Assembly: GCA_018883755.1 (NCBI GenBank)
Contig: JAHLFR010000016.1
Span: 1-47,231 of the forward strand
DNA length: 47,231 nt
Direction of reading: 5' to 3'
Source of the DNA: Candidatus Methanocorpusculum faecipullorum
GTDB lineage: Archaea > Halobacteriota > Methanomicrobia > Methanomicrobiales > Methanocorpusculaceae
Numbering within the stretch: position 1 is the stretch's first letter; every line of letters begins with the position of its first letter. This document shows, piece after piece, positions 9,246-18,137 of this stretch. The notes under the pieces were generated by a model. The model was not told the DNA's origin. It saw nothing but the letters and a program-made list of their open reading frames with translations, and did not search any database. Position numbers and translations under genes: made by a program.

Positions 9246-9334
9246 TACTCATTAATTTGCCCTTGATGACTATAATGCTTTCTTCATTGCACAACCATTG
9301 TGCCAAACATCAATGCCGTGCAATGAGAGATAAT
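9246..9334. promoter_or_regulatory. Divergent control region with inverted repeat CATTGCAC / GTGCAATG
   Basis: A perfect 8-bp inverted repeat, CATTGCAC at 9285-9292 and GTGCAATG at 9318-9325, is separated by 25 bases. The spacer holds further half-site-like pieces (CATTGTGC, CAATGCC). It sits between a weak TATA-like element for the sensor gene (CATTATAG on the minus strand, about 9270-9278) and the strong TATA of the rightward transcript. This is where a regulator controlling both directions would bind. The HTH-PAS protein next door is the obvious candidate, by position only. Confidence 0.4.
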
Positions 9335-9345
9335 TTTATATATAA
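9335..9345 (+). promoter_or_regulatory. Strong TATA box of a rightward transcript with no ORF
   Basis: TTTATATATAA is a near-ideal archaeal TATA box. Transcription would start about 22-27 bases on, near 9365, just ahead of a perfect hairpin. Between box and start lies AATAGTATAGT (9354-9364), an element found identically before the RNA candidate at 21.4 kb. No convincing protein frame follows. Confidence 0.6.
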
Positions 9346-9365
9346 TACATGAGAATAGTATAGTA

Positions 9366-9614
9366 GCACCCGGTGTGGGCAACACCGGGGGCGGACAGGT
9401 CTGTGGAACAAACGCAAAAACGTACAGATTCCATGCAGTCAAAAGTCGGGCAAATCACACCACAGATGTCCGAACCGAACGGCAACACACCTCACACACC
9501 TACACACCAGCCAACAGCGTGAGTTTTTCAGATCTGCCCCAATACAATATTCACACCTCCAAACAGTTAATGACACACGTACCACTCTCAACCCACTCCC
9601 CAATGTCCTTTTTT
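9366..9614 (+). ncRNA. Candidate structured non-coding RNA (about 250 nt)
   Basis: The transcript predicted from the TATA box opens with a perfect 8-bp hairpin (CCCGGTGT 9369-9376, ACACCGGG 9382-9389, 5-nt loop). It is followed directly by a 12-bp helix between GGACA..TCTGTGG (9393-9406, two-base GG bulge) and CCACAGATGTCC (9460-9471). A CA-rich, G-poor tail follows to a six-T run at 9609-9614, a usual archaeal termination signal. The tail holds CACCTC (9488), CACCT (9497), CACC (9505) and CACCTCC (9554), which are complementary to Shine-Dalgarno sequences. The next gene is convergent, so this is not a leader. An 88-codon frame starting at 9375 has no ribosome site and a low-complexity product. 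I do not see RNase P or SRP RNA core motifs. The rest of the gap (9615-9710) shows nothing definite. Confidence 0.5.
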
Positions 9615-9710
9615 CTGGGTTGTGATTTTAAAAATATTTGAACAAGTACTCTTTTTCAGAGTCGTTTTAACGGCAGAGACTAGCGGTATGGATACGTACT
9701 CAAGAAAAAA

Positions 9711-11120
9711 TCAGGGTTCAGGATTTTTGTAGGGATCGATCATCTCAATACCGCGGGGATCCTCATCTTCGCCATCAATTGAAAGCGGATACTTTCCCGT
9801 CAGACAACCGGTACAGAGATGACTGCACGGAAGTCCGATGGCTTTGACCAGACCGTCAAGGGAGATGTGGGCAAGACTTGTTGCCCCGATCGCTTCCCGG
9901 ACACCCTCAACGGATTTGTGATGTGAGATCAACTCCTCACGCGTCGGGAAATCGGTTCCCAGGTAACACGGCGCAATGATCGGCGGAGATGCCACCCGGA
10001 GATGTACCTGACTTGCCCCAAACTCACGAACCAGCGCAATGATGCGGCGCGAAGTCGTACCCCTGACAATGCTGTCGTCCACCAGCACAACAGACTTTCC
10101 GGTGATGTGACCACGGACTGGGTTCAGTTTCATCCGGACCGCCATCTCACGTTTCGCCTGGGTCGGCATGATAAAGGTACGGCCGGTGTAGCGGTTCTTG
10201 ATCAGTGCTTCTCGGAAGGGAATGCCCGACGCCGCAGCATACCCTGTGGCAGCGGCAGTTCCTGAGTCCGGCACCGGTGAAACAATGTCAGCATGCGCAG
10301 GTGACTCACCTGCAAGAAGGAATCCAGTCTTCTGACGAACCTTGTAGACAGAGATACCATCGATCACCGAATCGGCCCGGGCAAAATAGATGTACTCAAA
10401 CACACAGTGCGCCGGAGATTTTGCGGTCATGATCTGATGAGGATACACCTTGTCTGCCATGAGACGGATGCTTTCCCCGGGAGCAACGTCGCGAATCAGT
10501 TTGGCACCGACTGCATCCAAAGCAACACTTTCGGATGCAACGATGTGTCCTCCGTCTTCAAACTCCCCAAGACAGAGAGGTTTGATGCCGAGGGGATCGC
10601 GGAACGCATACAAAACGCCGTCCAGCATGAAGATGACCGCATATGATCCTCTGATACTCCGCATGCAGAAGCTGATGGCTTCAACAACGGTGTGCCCGTG
10701 AATGATCTCGTTTGCCAAAATTGCGGCGATCACTTCAGTATCGGAGGTGGTGGAAAATATGTGACCCCTGCCCTCATACTCATAACGCAGCTCATCGGTG
10801 TTGACCAGATTTCCATTGTGGACGATGGATAGCGAATGACCGCGGAACAAAAAATTAAACGGCTGGATATTCTCCGGTTTGGACCCGCCGGTTGTCGGAT
10901 ACCGGACGTGGCCAAGTCCTGTTTTCCCGGAAAGCTTCTCCAGAATGCTGCTCGTGAATATCTCGGACACCAGCCCGTATCCTTTGTATTTGTGAACTAT
11001 TCCGTTGTCATAGGTGGATATTCCACCGCTTTCCTGTCCGCGGTGCTGAAGTGCATACAGCGCCCAGTACAATGAACCCGAAACCTCGGAGTTTGCGACG
11101 ATGCCCGCGATACCGCACAT
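9711..11120 (-). CDS. purF: Amidophosphoribosyltransferase (PurF), [4Fe-4S] type
   Basis: PurF makes 5-phosphoribosylamine from PRPP and glutamine, the first step of purine synthesis. The true start is the ATG at 11120, giving MCGIAGIV with the N-terminal nucleophile Cys2; the frame stays open upstream only by chance, antisense to pdaD. The product has 469 residues. The glutaminase domain (1-235) includes HNGNLVN and RDPLGIKPL. The PRPP-binding motif is VVLVDDSIVRGTTS (344-357). There is no evident propeptide. Cysteines at 239, 385, 436 and 439 (LCTGCLTGKYP) match the four iron-sulfur ligands of the Bacillus subtilis enzyme, so an oxygen-labile cluster is likely. A T-rich stretch follows the stop. 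It lies 64 bases after pdaD on the same strand and may be co-transcribed. Confidence 0.96.
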   Translation of the reverse strand: MCGIAGIVANSEVSGSLYWALYALQHRGQESGGISTYDNGIVHKYKGYGLVSEIFTSSILEKLSGKTGLGHVRYPTTGGSKPENIQPFNFLFRGHSLSIVHNGNLVNTDELRYEYEGRGHIFSTTSDTEVIAAILANEIIHGHTVVEAISFCMRSIRGSYAVIFMLDGVLYAFRDPLGIKPLCLGEFEDGGHIVASESVALDAVGAKLIRDVAPGESIRLMADKVYPHQIMTAKSPAHCVFEYIYFARADSVIDGISVYKVRQKTGFLLAGESPAHADIVSPVPDSGTAAATGYAAASGIPFREALIKNRYTGRTFIMPTQAKREMAVRMKLNPVRGHITGKSVVLVDDSIVRGTTSRRIIALVREFGASQVHLRVASPPIIAPCYLGTDFPTREELISHHKSVEGVREAIGATSLAHISLDGLVKAIGLPCSHLCTGCLTGKYPLSIDGEDEDPRGIEMIDPYKNPEP

Positions 11121-11184
11121 GTGGAGAAGTATTAGCGCTGGAAGGTAATTAGTTACTCGCCTGTCCCGCAGAAAAAAAAGAATA

Positions 11185-11736
11185 TTATGGAAGAATGAAG
11201 ACAGCGGCAACAATAACGGTGGTCCACTTACCGTCATCACCACATACCGCGGATGCGGCAAGATGGCTGGTTTTGATGATCTTTCCGCTTGCAAGATAGA
11301 CCTGCTCGCGTTCCTGCCACGCAGTTTCAGGATCGAACGGGATGTCCATAATGGTGGCAAGCATTGTTGCCGCAAGATCCTCAGCATACTCACCGCACTC
11401 ATGACCGGAGATATCTGCGGCATGATACTCGGAGAGATACCCATGCTGTTTCCCATGAATCTCCGGTACCGCAAGACCAACGGATGCGGCAACAGCCTGC
11501 CCCGGAATATTTGTTTCCGTCCGCGCCATGACGCAGTAGACAATTTCACCCGGCGATAGATAAGGCAGTCCCTCCTCGCGGGAGATGATCTCAGCGTCCG
11601 GCGGCATGATCGAGGAGACCGTTACGAGGTTGTACGGGGCAAGTCCCGCATCCCTGAGGGCCATTTCAAAGGACACCAGCTTGTCTTTGTGGACTCCGCA
11701 TCCTCTGGTAAAAAATACCTTTTCGGGAACAACCAT
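11185..11736 (-). CDS. pdaD: Pyruvoyl-dependent arginine decarboxylase
   Basis: This enzyme decarboxylates arginine to agmatine, the precursor of polyamines. Agmatine is also the substrate for the TiaS enzyme encoded at 19.1 kb, so the two genes are functionally linked. The 183-residue proenzyme carries the self-cleavage site VTVSSIMPP, with cleavage expected between Ser41 and Ser42 so that Ser42 becomes the pyruvoyl group. Other family blocks are FFTRGCGVHKDKLVSFE at the N-terminus and the later PPDAEII and GYLSEYHA segments. It has a TATA-like element (AACTATTAATG) on the minus strand upstream, around 11.79 kb. Confidence 0.95.
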   Translation of the reverse strand: MVVPEKVFFTRGCGVHKDKLVSFEMALRDAGLAPYNLVTVSSIMPPDAEIISREEGLPYLSPGEIVYCVMARTETNIPGQAVAASVGLAVPEIHGKQHGYLSEYHAADISGHECGEYAEDLAATMLATIMDIPFDPETAWQEREQVYLASGKIIKTSHLAASAVCGDDGKWTTVIVAAVFILP

Positions 11737-11919
11737 GATTCTTTAAAAAATTGATGTGCATCTCATTAATAGTTGTGATTTACCCCCCTTATGCCAAATG
11801 TCAAAAATTAATAATCGTGCTCGCTAATTACTTGGTAAGTACTCTGCACCCGGCCGTATGGACTATCCCCATTTCCTCCGGCAAAATGAAAATTGTACTA
11901 ATAATATCAGGTTGATTTT

Positions 11920-14127
11920 ATGGCGGACTCAGTTGTAGACAGCATTCTTGCCGCACGCTATTACCGCGTCGGTGAGAAATCATTCGAGGATGTTTGCAGG
12001 CGTGTGGCAAATGCCCTCGGAGAAACTCCGGAAGAGACGAAAGAATATTTTGAGGCGATGATGAGCCTTGAATTTCTCCCGAACTCACCAACACTGATGA
12101 ATGCGGGAACCCCGCTCGGACAGCTGTCCGCCTGTTTTACACTCCCAGTAAACGACTCTCTGCCGGAGATTTTTGATGCAATTCGCTGGGGTGCAATCAT
12201 CCATCAGTCAGGCGGCGGTACCGGCTACAACTTCTCCCACCTCAGACCAGAGGGATCCCCTGTCCGCTCAACAGACGGAGTTGCATCCGGCCCTGTGTCG
12301 TTTATGCGTGTCTTTAACGCGGCAACAGATGTTATCAAACAGGGAGGGCGCAGGCGCGGCGCAAACATGGGTATCCTGAACGTCTGGCACAAGGATATCA
12401 TGAAGTTCATCAAAAGCAAAGCAAAGGAGGGAGACTTTTCGAACTTCAACATCTCTGTGATGGTAAACGATGAGTTCATGAAAGCCGTTGCATCAGGCGA
12501 TCTGGATCGCGAGTGGCTGAAAACAACCGACGGTGAGACGGTGACTGTTCGCGAGATCTGGGACGGTATTGTGGAAGGTGTATGGAAGAACGGGGAACCG
12601 GGAATTCTTTTCTACGATACAATAAACCGGAAAAACCCGACACCGCAGCTGGGTGATATCGACACGACCAACCCGTGCGGAGAACAGCCGCTGCTGCCGT
12701 TTGAGTCCTGTGTTCTGGGAAGTATCAACCTCGCAAAATTCATCCGTGCCGATGGGGTAAACTACGATGCACTGGATAAGATGACGCGGATGGCGGTGCG
12801 GTTCCTGGATGCGGTCATCACAAAGAACGTATTCCCGATCGAGCAGATCAAGGAGGCAACAAACCGTACCAGAAAAGTCGGTCTTGGCCTGATGGGAGTA
12901 CACGATGCCATGCTGATGCTCCGCATTCCCTACGACTCGGAGGCTGGGCGCAACTTCTGCGAAGAGGTCATGGCACGTATCAACGATGTGGCAACGGAAG
13001 AGTCCGAGCGGCTTGGAAAGGAGAAAGGAACATTCCCCGCATACAAAGGATCCGTCTGGGACAAACAGGGAAAGATTATGCGCAACGCGGCACTTACGAC
13101 TATTGCCCCGACCGGAACGATCTCACTGCTTGCAGGATGTTCATCAGGAATTGAACCGGTGTTTTCGTACGCCTACACCCGCCGGAACACCGTTGGAAAA
13201 ACGTTTATTATGGTTCACCCATACTTCGAGTCCGAGCTGCGGCGCGTAATTGCAGGCCTTGGATTTACCGGGAAAGAAGCAGAGGCAAAGCGGGACGAAG
13301 TTATCAGCCATGTGCATGAGACAGGAACCGTTCAGGATGTACTGTGGCTTCCGGACGCATTCCGTGCTGTGTTCAAGACTGCACTTGATATCCAGTGGAA
13401 GGATCATGTGCTGATGCAGGCTGTATTCCAGAAGCACGTGCATGCATCCATCTCAAAAACGATCAACATGCCGTTCTCTGCAACAAAGGAACAGGTGGCC
13501 GATGCAGTTCTGCTCGCCTGGAAGGAAGGCATCAAAGGCATGACGCTGTACCGCACCGGCTCACGGGAGGACGTGGTACTGGCACTTGAGAAGAAGGAGG
13601 AGAAAAAAGAGGAGCCCGTAGCAGCGGCAGAACCGAAGGTTGTACAGCAGCTGCCGTTCTCACGTCCCCGTGAGTTGGACGGAAGAACATTCCTTGCCCA
13701 GTCGGGATGCTGCCGTCTCTACATTACGGTAAACACGATGAACGGAAAACCGATGGAGGTGTTCATCCGGACAGTCGGTGCAGGATGCGAAGCAAGCAGC
13801 AATGCACTTGGCAGAAGTATCAGTACTGGCTTGCAGAACGGAGTACCGTACGAAAAGTTTGTCAAGCAGTTTGCAAAGGTGAGCTGTATTTCTGCCCTGC
13901 GCAATAAGAACTCCGAGGGTATGTCCTGTGCGGATGTTGTCGGAAAGTGCATCGAGCTTGCGGCAACAAATCAGGCAATCACCACGCTGGACAACTGGAC
14001 AGTACAGACCGTAACACCAGGAGCAAAGAAAGGAAATCCCTGCCCGGAGTGCGGTGAACCGCTGGACTTTGGCGAGGGATGCAACATGGGAATCTGCAAA
14101 CACTGCGGATGGAGCGGCTGCAGTTAA
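11920..14127 (+). CDS. nrdJ: Adenosylcobalamin-dependent (class II) ribonucleotide reductase
   Basis: NrdJ reduces ribonucleotides to deoxyribonucleotides using a radical made from adenosylcobalamin, without oxygen. The 735-residue protein shows the redox cysteine C72 (LSACF), the active-site set in NPCGEQPLLPFESC (C253, E255, C264, the same 11-residue spacing as in Thermotoga NrdJ) and PTGTISLLAGCSSGIEP, the family's nucleotide-binding loop. The C-terminus holds a TSCPD domain (about 595-690). It ends in a cysteine-rich tail (CPEC, GCNMGICKHCGWSGC) that should relay electrons from thioredoxin. There is no N-terminal ATP-cone, so allosteric activity control of that type is missing. The gene is monocistronic. 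Its need for B12 fits the possible cobalamin-type importer upstream, though that link is unproven. Confidence 0.95.
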   Translation: MADSVVDSILAARYYRVGEKSFEDVCRRVANALGETPEETKEYFEAMMSLEFLPNSPTLMNAGTPLGQLSACFTLPVNDSLPEIFDAIRWGAIIHQSGGGTGYNFSHLRPEGSPVRSTDGVASGPVSFMRVFNAATDVIKQGGRRRGANMGILNVWHKDIMKFIKSKAKEGDFSNFNISVMVNDEFMKAVASGDLDREWLKTTDGETVTVREIWDGIVEGVWKNGEPGILFYDTINRKNPTPQLGDIDTTNPCGEQPLLPFESCVLGSINLAKFIRADGVNYDALDKMTRMAVRFLDAVITKNVFPIEQIKEATNRTRKVGLGLMGVHDAMLMLRIPYDSEAGRNFCEEVMARINDVATEESERLGKEKGTFPAYKGSVWDKQGKIMRNAALTTIAPTGTISLLAGCSSGIEPVFSYAYTRRNTVGKTFIMVHPYFESELRRVIAGLGFTGKEAEAKRDEVISHVHETGTVQDVLWLPDAFRAVFKTALDIQWKDHVLMQAVFQKHVHASISKTINMPFSATKEQVADAVLLAWKEGIKGMTLYRTGSREDVVLALEKKEEKKEEPVAAAEPKVVQQLPFSRPRELDGRTFLAQSGCCRLYITVNTMNGKPMEVFIRTVGAGCEASSNALGRSISTGLQNGVPYEKFVKQFAKVSCISALRNKNSEGMSCADVVGKCIELAATNQAITTLDNWTVQTVTPGAKKGNPCPECGEPLDFGEGCNMGICKHCGWSGCS

Positions 14128-14216
14128 CCCATCCCTCCTTTCCCATCTTTCCAGTAGTTGTCGAACCGATCAACTGCGAAAAACACTTTTTTGAAATATT
14201 GCAAATAAAAAAAAGA

Positions 14217-15446
14217 TTACTCGCTGCTTGTCTTGAACAGCCGGAGGCAGCGATCTTTGTACTCCTCTTCTGAGATTACACCCGTATCCCGCAGAAGTTT
14301 CAGTGACTCAAGACAGGCATCAACCGTTTCCTCCTCAAAGGAATCCTGCGGCTCAAGAGTGATCGACATAGGAATTACTCCTTTGTCTGCCGGCAGGACA
14401 GCAGGTACCTGAACAGGCACTGCACGCGGCAGCAGTGCCGGAAGAGGAGACTTCGCCGGTTCTTTTGCCTCCGGAACCGGGAGTTTGTCAAGTTCCTCAG
14501 CGATCATTGCTGCTGCCTCTTCCTCCTTTTGCTTCTTCGGGGAAGGTTTCGGGGTAACGTACACCTCGGAATCATCCTCGTCAACCGGTACCAGCGGTAC
14601 GGCAGCCCGCGTACCATTACTGGATTGGCGGGAACCAGCGTGCTGATCCGGCAGAATCACCGCATCGCCTCCATCCTCGTTTGCCCACTGGGAATCGGTG
14701 ACACCGGGACCACTCTCAAGAACCGTTGCGTCGTTGACGGATACCTCCCCCGTATCTGTAATCTCAGGATGTTCTGCCTCGATCTCTGCAGTTTCAATCA
14801 TCCGCTGAATCCGCGAGTTCATCGCAACAGATTTGAGCTCAGCATCAGTCTCTGGAAGAATCTCTGCGGACTCCTCAAACACATCTCCGTCCTCAGCATC
14901 CTGCGGGAAATGCTCGAACAGTTTCTCCGTTGGTTCGTAGCATCCAAGGCCCGGCATCTCTTTGTCCTCGAAGAGATCCTCTGCAGGAATTGTTGGGACC
15001 GATGACAAAACAGGATCGCTTTCCTTTACTGCATACTCATCCGTCAGCAGGTTCTGCCGGTGTTGGAACTGCCATTCACCGCCGACCTTTTCGATCATCA
15101 GATCGCGCAGAGTCAGAAGGGCTGCCCGGATCTCCTCATGGGTGTTGCGAACGCGGTCGAAGACGTTCATCTCGCCGTCAAGACGGGTGAAGGTCAGAAC
15201 CGTGGAAAGACCTCGGGTAAACTTCACATGAACCTCTGCCAGATCCACGTAATCAATCTGGAACACACGGTACACCACCGATGTTTCCGGATATGCGCAG
15301 ACAATCCGCAGGCGTGTAATTAAGATAGGCAGATGATAGTTTTCACTACTGCGGGCGTAGAGAACCTCCAGCACCTCTTCATCAGCCGGAATCTCATCCA
15401 GTACTTCAAGCGGGAGATCGTATTCATAGAGGACTTCAGGTCGCAC
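14217..15446 (-). CDS. Unknown protein with C-terminal SHOCT-like motif
   Basis: The 409-residue protein starts at a GTG at 15446 just below a TATA-like AAATTATAAC, so the message is probably leaderless. Residues 1-150 read like a compact beta-rich domain (PH-like: LPILITRLRIVCAY, VYRVFQIDYVDLAEVHVKF, LSTVLTFTRLDGEM). The middle (about 150-350) is acidic, low in complexity and probably disordered. The last 30 residues (ESLKLLRDTGVISEEEYKDR) match the short SHOCT pattern, a helical hairpin often found at the ends of oligomerising or membrane-associated proteins. No catalytic motif is visible. A membrane protein gene of the same orientation precedes the thermosome downstream. Function unknown. 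Confidence 0.75.
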   Translation of the reverse strand: MRPEVLYEYDLPLEVLDEIPADEEVLEVLYARSSENYHLPILITRLRIVCAYPETSVVYRVFQIDYVDLAEVHVKFTRGLSTVLTFTRLDGEMNVFDRVRNTHEEIRAALLTLRDLMIEKVGGEWQFQHRQNLLTDEYAVKESDPVLSSVPTIPAEDLFEDKEMPGLGCYEPTEKLFEHFPQDAEDGDVFEESAEILPETDAELKSVAMNSRIQRMIETAEIEAEHPEITDTGEVSVNDATVLESGPGVTDSQWANEDGGDAVILPDQHAGSRQSSNGTRAAVPLVPVDEDDSEVYVTPKPSPKKQKEEEAAAMIAEELDKLPVPEAKEPAKSPLPALLPRAVPVQVPAVLPADKGVIPMSITLEPQDSFEEETVDACLESLKLLRDTGVISEEEYKDRCLRLFKTSSE

Positions 15447-15518
15447 AGTTACCGTCTCAACTGTTGTTATAATTTGATGTTATTTCTTAGTTAAAGTTCG
15501 TAAACAGGACGCAGACAG

Positions 15519-16079
15519 TTACTCCTTCTTCCTGCGAAGTTTCCGGAAAAACGCAGCCCGGCCCTCCGCATCCCCAGATATCCACCACGGCGTCCATGCA
15601 GGATTCCAGTGCAGAACACACCATGTGGCAACTCCGAAAAGAACTGCACTAAAGAGTACCGCTGCAACAAAAAACCCGAAGATGGATGCACCGACAAACG
15701 GAACAAACACCGCGGAAAGCAGTACACAGTACGCAGCAAGGTGCGAGAAGACAAGAATCAGCACCCATCCGAGATTACGATTTGTGATGTGGGTCACCGC
15801 AAGATAGCTGAGCGCACAGCCGCTTCCGAGCGCAAACAGACACAGAGGATACCCAAGCTGCGGCAGGGCGGATGCAGAGATTACAACACCGGTTCCAAGA
15901 ACCGACACAAGGACCCCGACAATCGCAGGGGCAGCAATCCGCTGAACGAAGGAAAAATTTCGGGTAAAGTACACAAATGCCAGGGCGATCACCGCCGCAC
16001 CAAGTGTGTAGTTGAGAGTATCCACCCAAGTGGCACCATATGCGAAAAGAACGGTCAGCGGATCCATAAACTGGTACAT
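15519..16079 (-). CDS. Unknown integral membrane protein
   Basis: The 186-residue protein has about five or six hydrophobic segments (around residues 23-40, 48-70, 75-95, 103-122, 125-150) and a basic C-terminal tail (AFFRKLRRKKE) that should lie in the cytoplasm. A Trp-rich stretch (CVLHWNPAWTPWWISGD) precedes the tail. No transporter or enzyme motif is recognisable. It lies 72 bases downstream of... the reverse orientation places it before the SHOCT-like gene's start region and after the thermosome's stop, all three on the same strand; co-transcription with the thermosome is possible (75-bp gap), but nothing shows a shared role. Confidence 0.7.
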   Translation of the reverse strand: MYQFMDPLTVLFAYGATWVDTLNYTLGAAVIALAFVYFTRNFSFVQRIAAPAIVGVLVSVLGTGVVISASALPQLGYPLCLFALGSGCALSYLAVTHITNRNLGWVLILVFSHLAAYCVLLSAVFVPFVGASIFGFFVAAVLFSAVLFGVATWCVLHWNPAWTPWWISGDAEGRAAFFRKLRRKKE

Positions 16080-16154
16080 GTGTTTGCTTTGGGAGAATAT
16101 AGCGTTTCAGGGAGAAAGAGAACGTTTCAAAAAAGAGATTGATATTGGGGAGAT

Positions 16155-17816
16155 TTACATCATACCGGGCATGCCGCCGGGCATACCGCCCATGCCGCCT
16201 GCACCGCCCATTGCTGCCATCTCGTCCGGAGACGGGCCTGCGGACTTTGCGGATGCAATCACATCATCGATTCTGAGAATCATGACAGCTGCCTCTGCTG
16301 CGGATGCAATTGCCTGTGTCTTTACACGGAGCGGCTCAACAACGCCTGCTGCAAGCATGTCAACCGGCTTACCCTCGAAGACGTCAAGACCGTAGGTCTT
16401 CTCGCCTTTCTCATGGGCTGCACGAAGCTCGACAAGTTTGTCGATTGGGTCAAGACCTGCATTCTCTGCAAGAGTTCTCGGGATGACCTCAAGTGCGGAC
16501 GCGAATGCCTCGATTGCGAGCTGGATACGTCCACCCTGGGTTGCTGCGTACTCACGGAGTCTGAGGGAGAGCTCGACTTCCGGTGCTCCTCCGCCTGCAA
16601 CAATCTTCTTGTCCTCAACAACAACACCGACAACACGGAGTGCGTCCTCAAGTGCACGGCCAAGCTCGTCAACCACGTGCTCGGTTCCGCCTTTGATGAT
16701 GATGGAGACTGCCTTCGGGTTCTTGCACTTCTCAACGAAGATCATCTCTTCGCCGCCAACCTTGCGCTCTTCGACAAGACCTGCGACACCAAGCTCATCT
16801 GCGCTGATTGCGTCGATGGAGGAGATCAGTGCGCCGCCGGTTGCACGTGCCAACTTCTCCATGTCGGACTTCTTGACACGGCGGACTGCGAGGATACCTG
16901 CCTTGGAGAGGTAGTGCTGAGCAATGTCGTCGATACCTTTCTGACAGAAGAGAACGTTTGCACCGGATGCCTTGATCTTCTCGACGATGCTCTTAATCAT
17001 GCGCTCTTCCTCATCAAGGAACAGCTGGAGCTGGTCGGGGCTGGTGATGCTGATCTCTGCGTCAACTTCGGTCTTCTTGTACTCGACAGCTGCGTTCAGA
17101 AGGAGAATCTTTGCAGCTTTAACGGTCTTCGGCATACCGGGGTGGACACGTTCTTTGTCGATGATCATACCTTCGACAATCTCGGAGTCCTCGATTGCGC
17201 CACCGACACGCTTCTCGACTTTGACGTTCTCCGTGTCAACGGTTCCGTCTGCGTCAGCAACGAGGGTGATTGCGCGGACGATTAAGTCGCAGAGTTTCTC
17301 TTTGGATGCCTCGGCGTTCTTGCCGGTCATTGCAGTACCTGCAATCTTGGAGAGGATTTCCTTGTCTTTTGCCTTTACATCGACTGCAATGGTCTGGAGA
17401 AGTTCCTGTGCCTTCTCTGCTGCCTGGCGGTATCCAAGGGTGATAACAGTCGGGTGGACATCCTGCTCGAGAAGTTCTTCGGATTTCTTCAGGAGTTCGC
17501 CTGCGATAACGACGGCAGAGGTGGTTCCGTCTCCGACTTCGTCGTCCTGGGTCTTTGCGACCTCAACCATCATCTTTGCTGCCGGGTGCTCGATATCCAT
17601 CTCTTTGAGGATGGTAACGCCATCATTGGTGATGACAACATCGCCGATGGTGTCGACGAGCATCTTGTCCATGCCCTTCGGACCAAGGGTAGTTCTGACT
17701 GCACCTGCAACTGCCTTTGCTGCAGCAATGTTCATGCTCTGGGCATCCCGTCCACGGGTACGGGAACCGCCTTCTTTAAGAATCAGAATAGGCTGTCCGC
17801 CAAGTTGTGCTGACAT
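16155..17816 (-). CDS. Thermosome (group II chaperonin) subunit
   Basis: The ATP-driven folding chamber of archaea is built from this roughly 60-kDa subunit. The chosen start is the ATG at 17816 ([16 protein letters not shown], 553 residues), because GGAGAT lies seven bases upstream; the longer frame starts at a TTG inside that ribosome site. Diagnostic motifs are [45 protein letters not shown] (the P-loop-like ATP-binding segment) and [17 protein letters not shown]. The C-terminus is a Gly-Met repeat tail ([14 protein letters not shown]), as in other archaeal and GroEL chaperonins, pointing into the cavity. Codon use looks like a highly expressed gene. Other subunit genes are not in this window. 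Confidence 0.97.
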   Translation of the reverse strand: MSAQLGGQPILILKEGGSRTRGRDAQSMNIAAAKAVAGAVRTTLGPKGMDKMLVDTIGDVVITNDGVTILKEMDIEHPAAKMMVEVAKTQDDEVGDGTTSAVVIAGELLKKSEELLEQDVHPTVITLGYRQAAEKAQELLQTIAVDVKAKDKEILSKIAGTAMTGKNAEASKEKLCDLIVRAITLVADADGTVDTENVKVEKRVGGAIEDSEIVEGMIIDKERVHPGMPKTVKAAKILLLNAAVEYKKTEVDAEISITSPDQLQLFLDEEERMIKSIVEKIKASGANVLFCQKGIDDIAQHYLSKAGILAVRRVKKSDMEKLARATGGALISSIDAISADELGVAGLVEERKVGGEEMIFVEKCKNPKAVSIIIKGGTEHVVDELGRALEDALRVVGVVVEDKKIVAGGGAPEVELSLRLREYAATQGGRIQLAIEAFASALEVIPRTLAENAGLDPIDKLVELRAAHEKGEKTYGLDVFEGKPVDMLAAGVVEPLRVKTQAIASAAEAAVMILRIDDVIASAKSAGPSPDEMAAMGGAGGMGGMPGGMPGMM

Positions 17817-17883
17817 GATTTCTATCTCCAAATACTCTGTGGCATACAGAGTAATGTATGCAGATTAGGTTGCTTTGTTGTTC

Positions 17884-17891
17884 TATATAAA
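17884..17891 (-). promoter_or_regulatory. TATA box of the thermosome gene
   Basis: On the minus strand this reads TTTATATA, within AAATTTATATAG. Start of transcription should fall near 17862, giving a leader of about 45 bases that includes the GGAGAT ribosome site (about 17825-17830). Confidence 0.6.
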
Positions 17892-17978
17892 TTTGATTGT
17901 ATTGTGAATCCATCGGGACAAAAATGTAAGAAAATTTACCAAGCCCAGCACAACCCCGCAGGGGCGCGCCTGTTGAGT

Positions 17979-18017
17979 TAGGAGATGTCTTGTTTATCAG
18001 ATATGAATGATCTCCTA
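17979..18017. repeat. Inverted repeat TAGGAGAT / ATCTCCTA in the 320-bp gap upstream of the thermosome gene
   Basis: The gap 17817-18137 lies between the end of the HTH regulator and the thermosome start, both leftward. Apart from the TATA box it holds this perfect 8-bp inverted repeat with 23 bases between the arms. It could be a weak terminator hairpin of the regulator gene or an operator well upstream of the TATA. No ORF or RNA motif is evident in the rest of the gap. Confidence 0.3.
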
Positions 18018-18137
18018 CTGACGGTTTTTCTGGATGGATGACAGATGAAATCTGCGGGATTCAATATTATCAGTACGGGATCAATCAGACGGCGCATTAA
18101 CAAACAGCGGCTCAAAAAATCAGAGGAATAAAAAAAA

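Noticed and set aside
9375-9641. 88-codon frame in the gap right of the sensor gene
   Set aside because: It has no ribosome site, a low-complexity Thr/His/Ser product, and starts inside the first hairpin of the RNA candidate.
11121-11549. 143-codon N-terminal extension in frame with purF
   Set aside because: It is antisense to pdaD, has no similarity to PurF, and would bury the essential Cys2 nucleophile.
16413-17868. Long open frames on the plus strand opposite the thermosome gene
   Set aside because: They are shadows of a highly expressed gene with biased codons; their products lack any family pattern.
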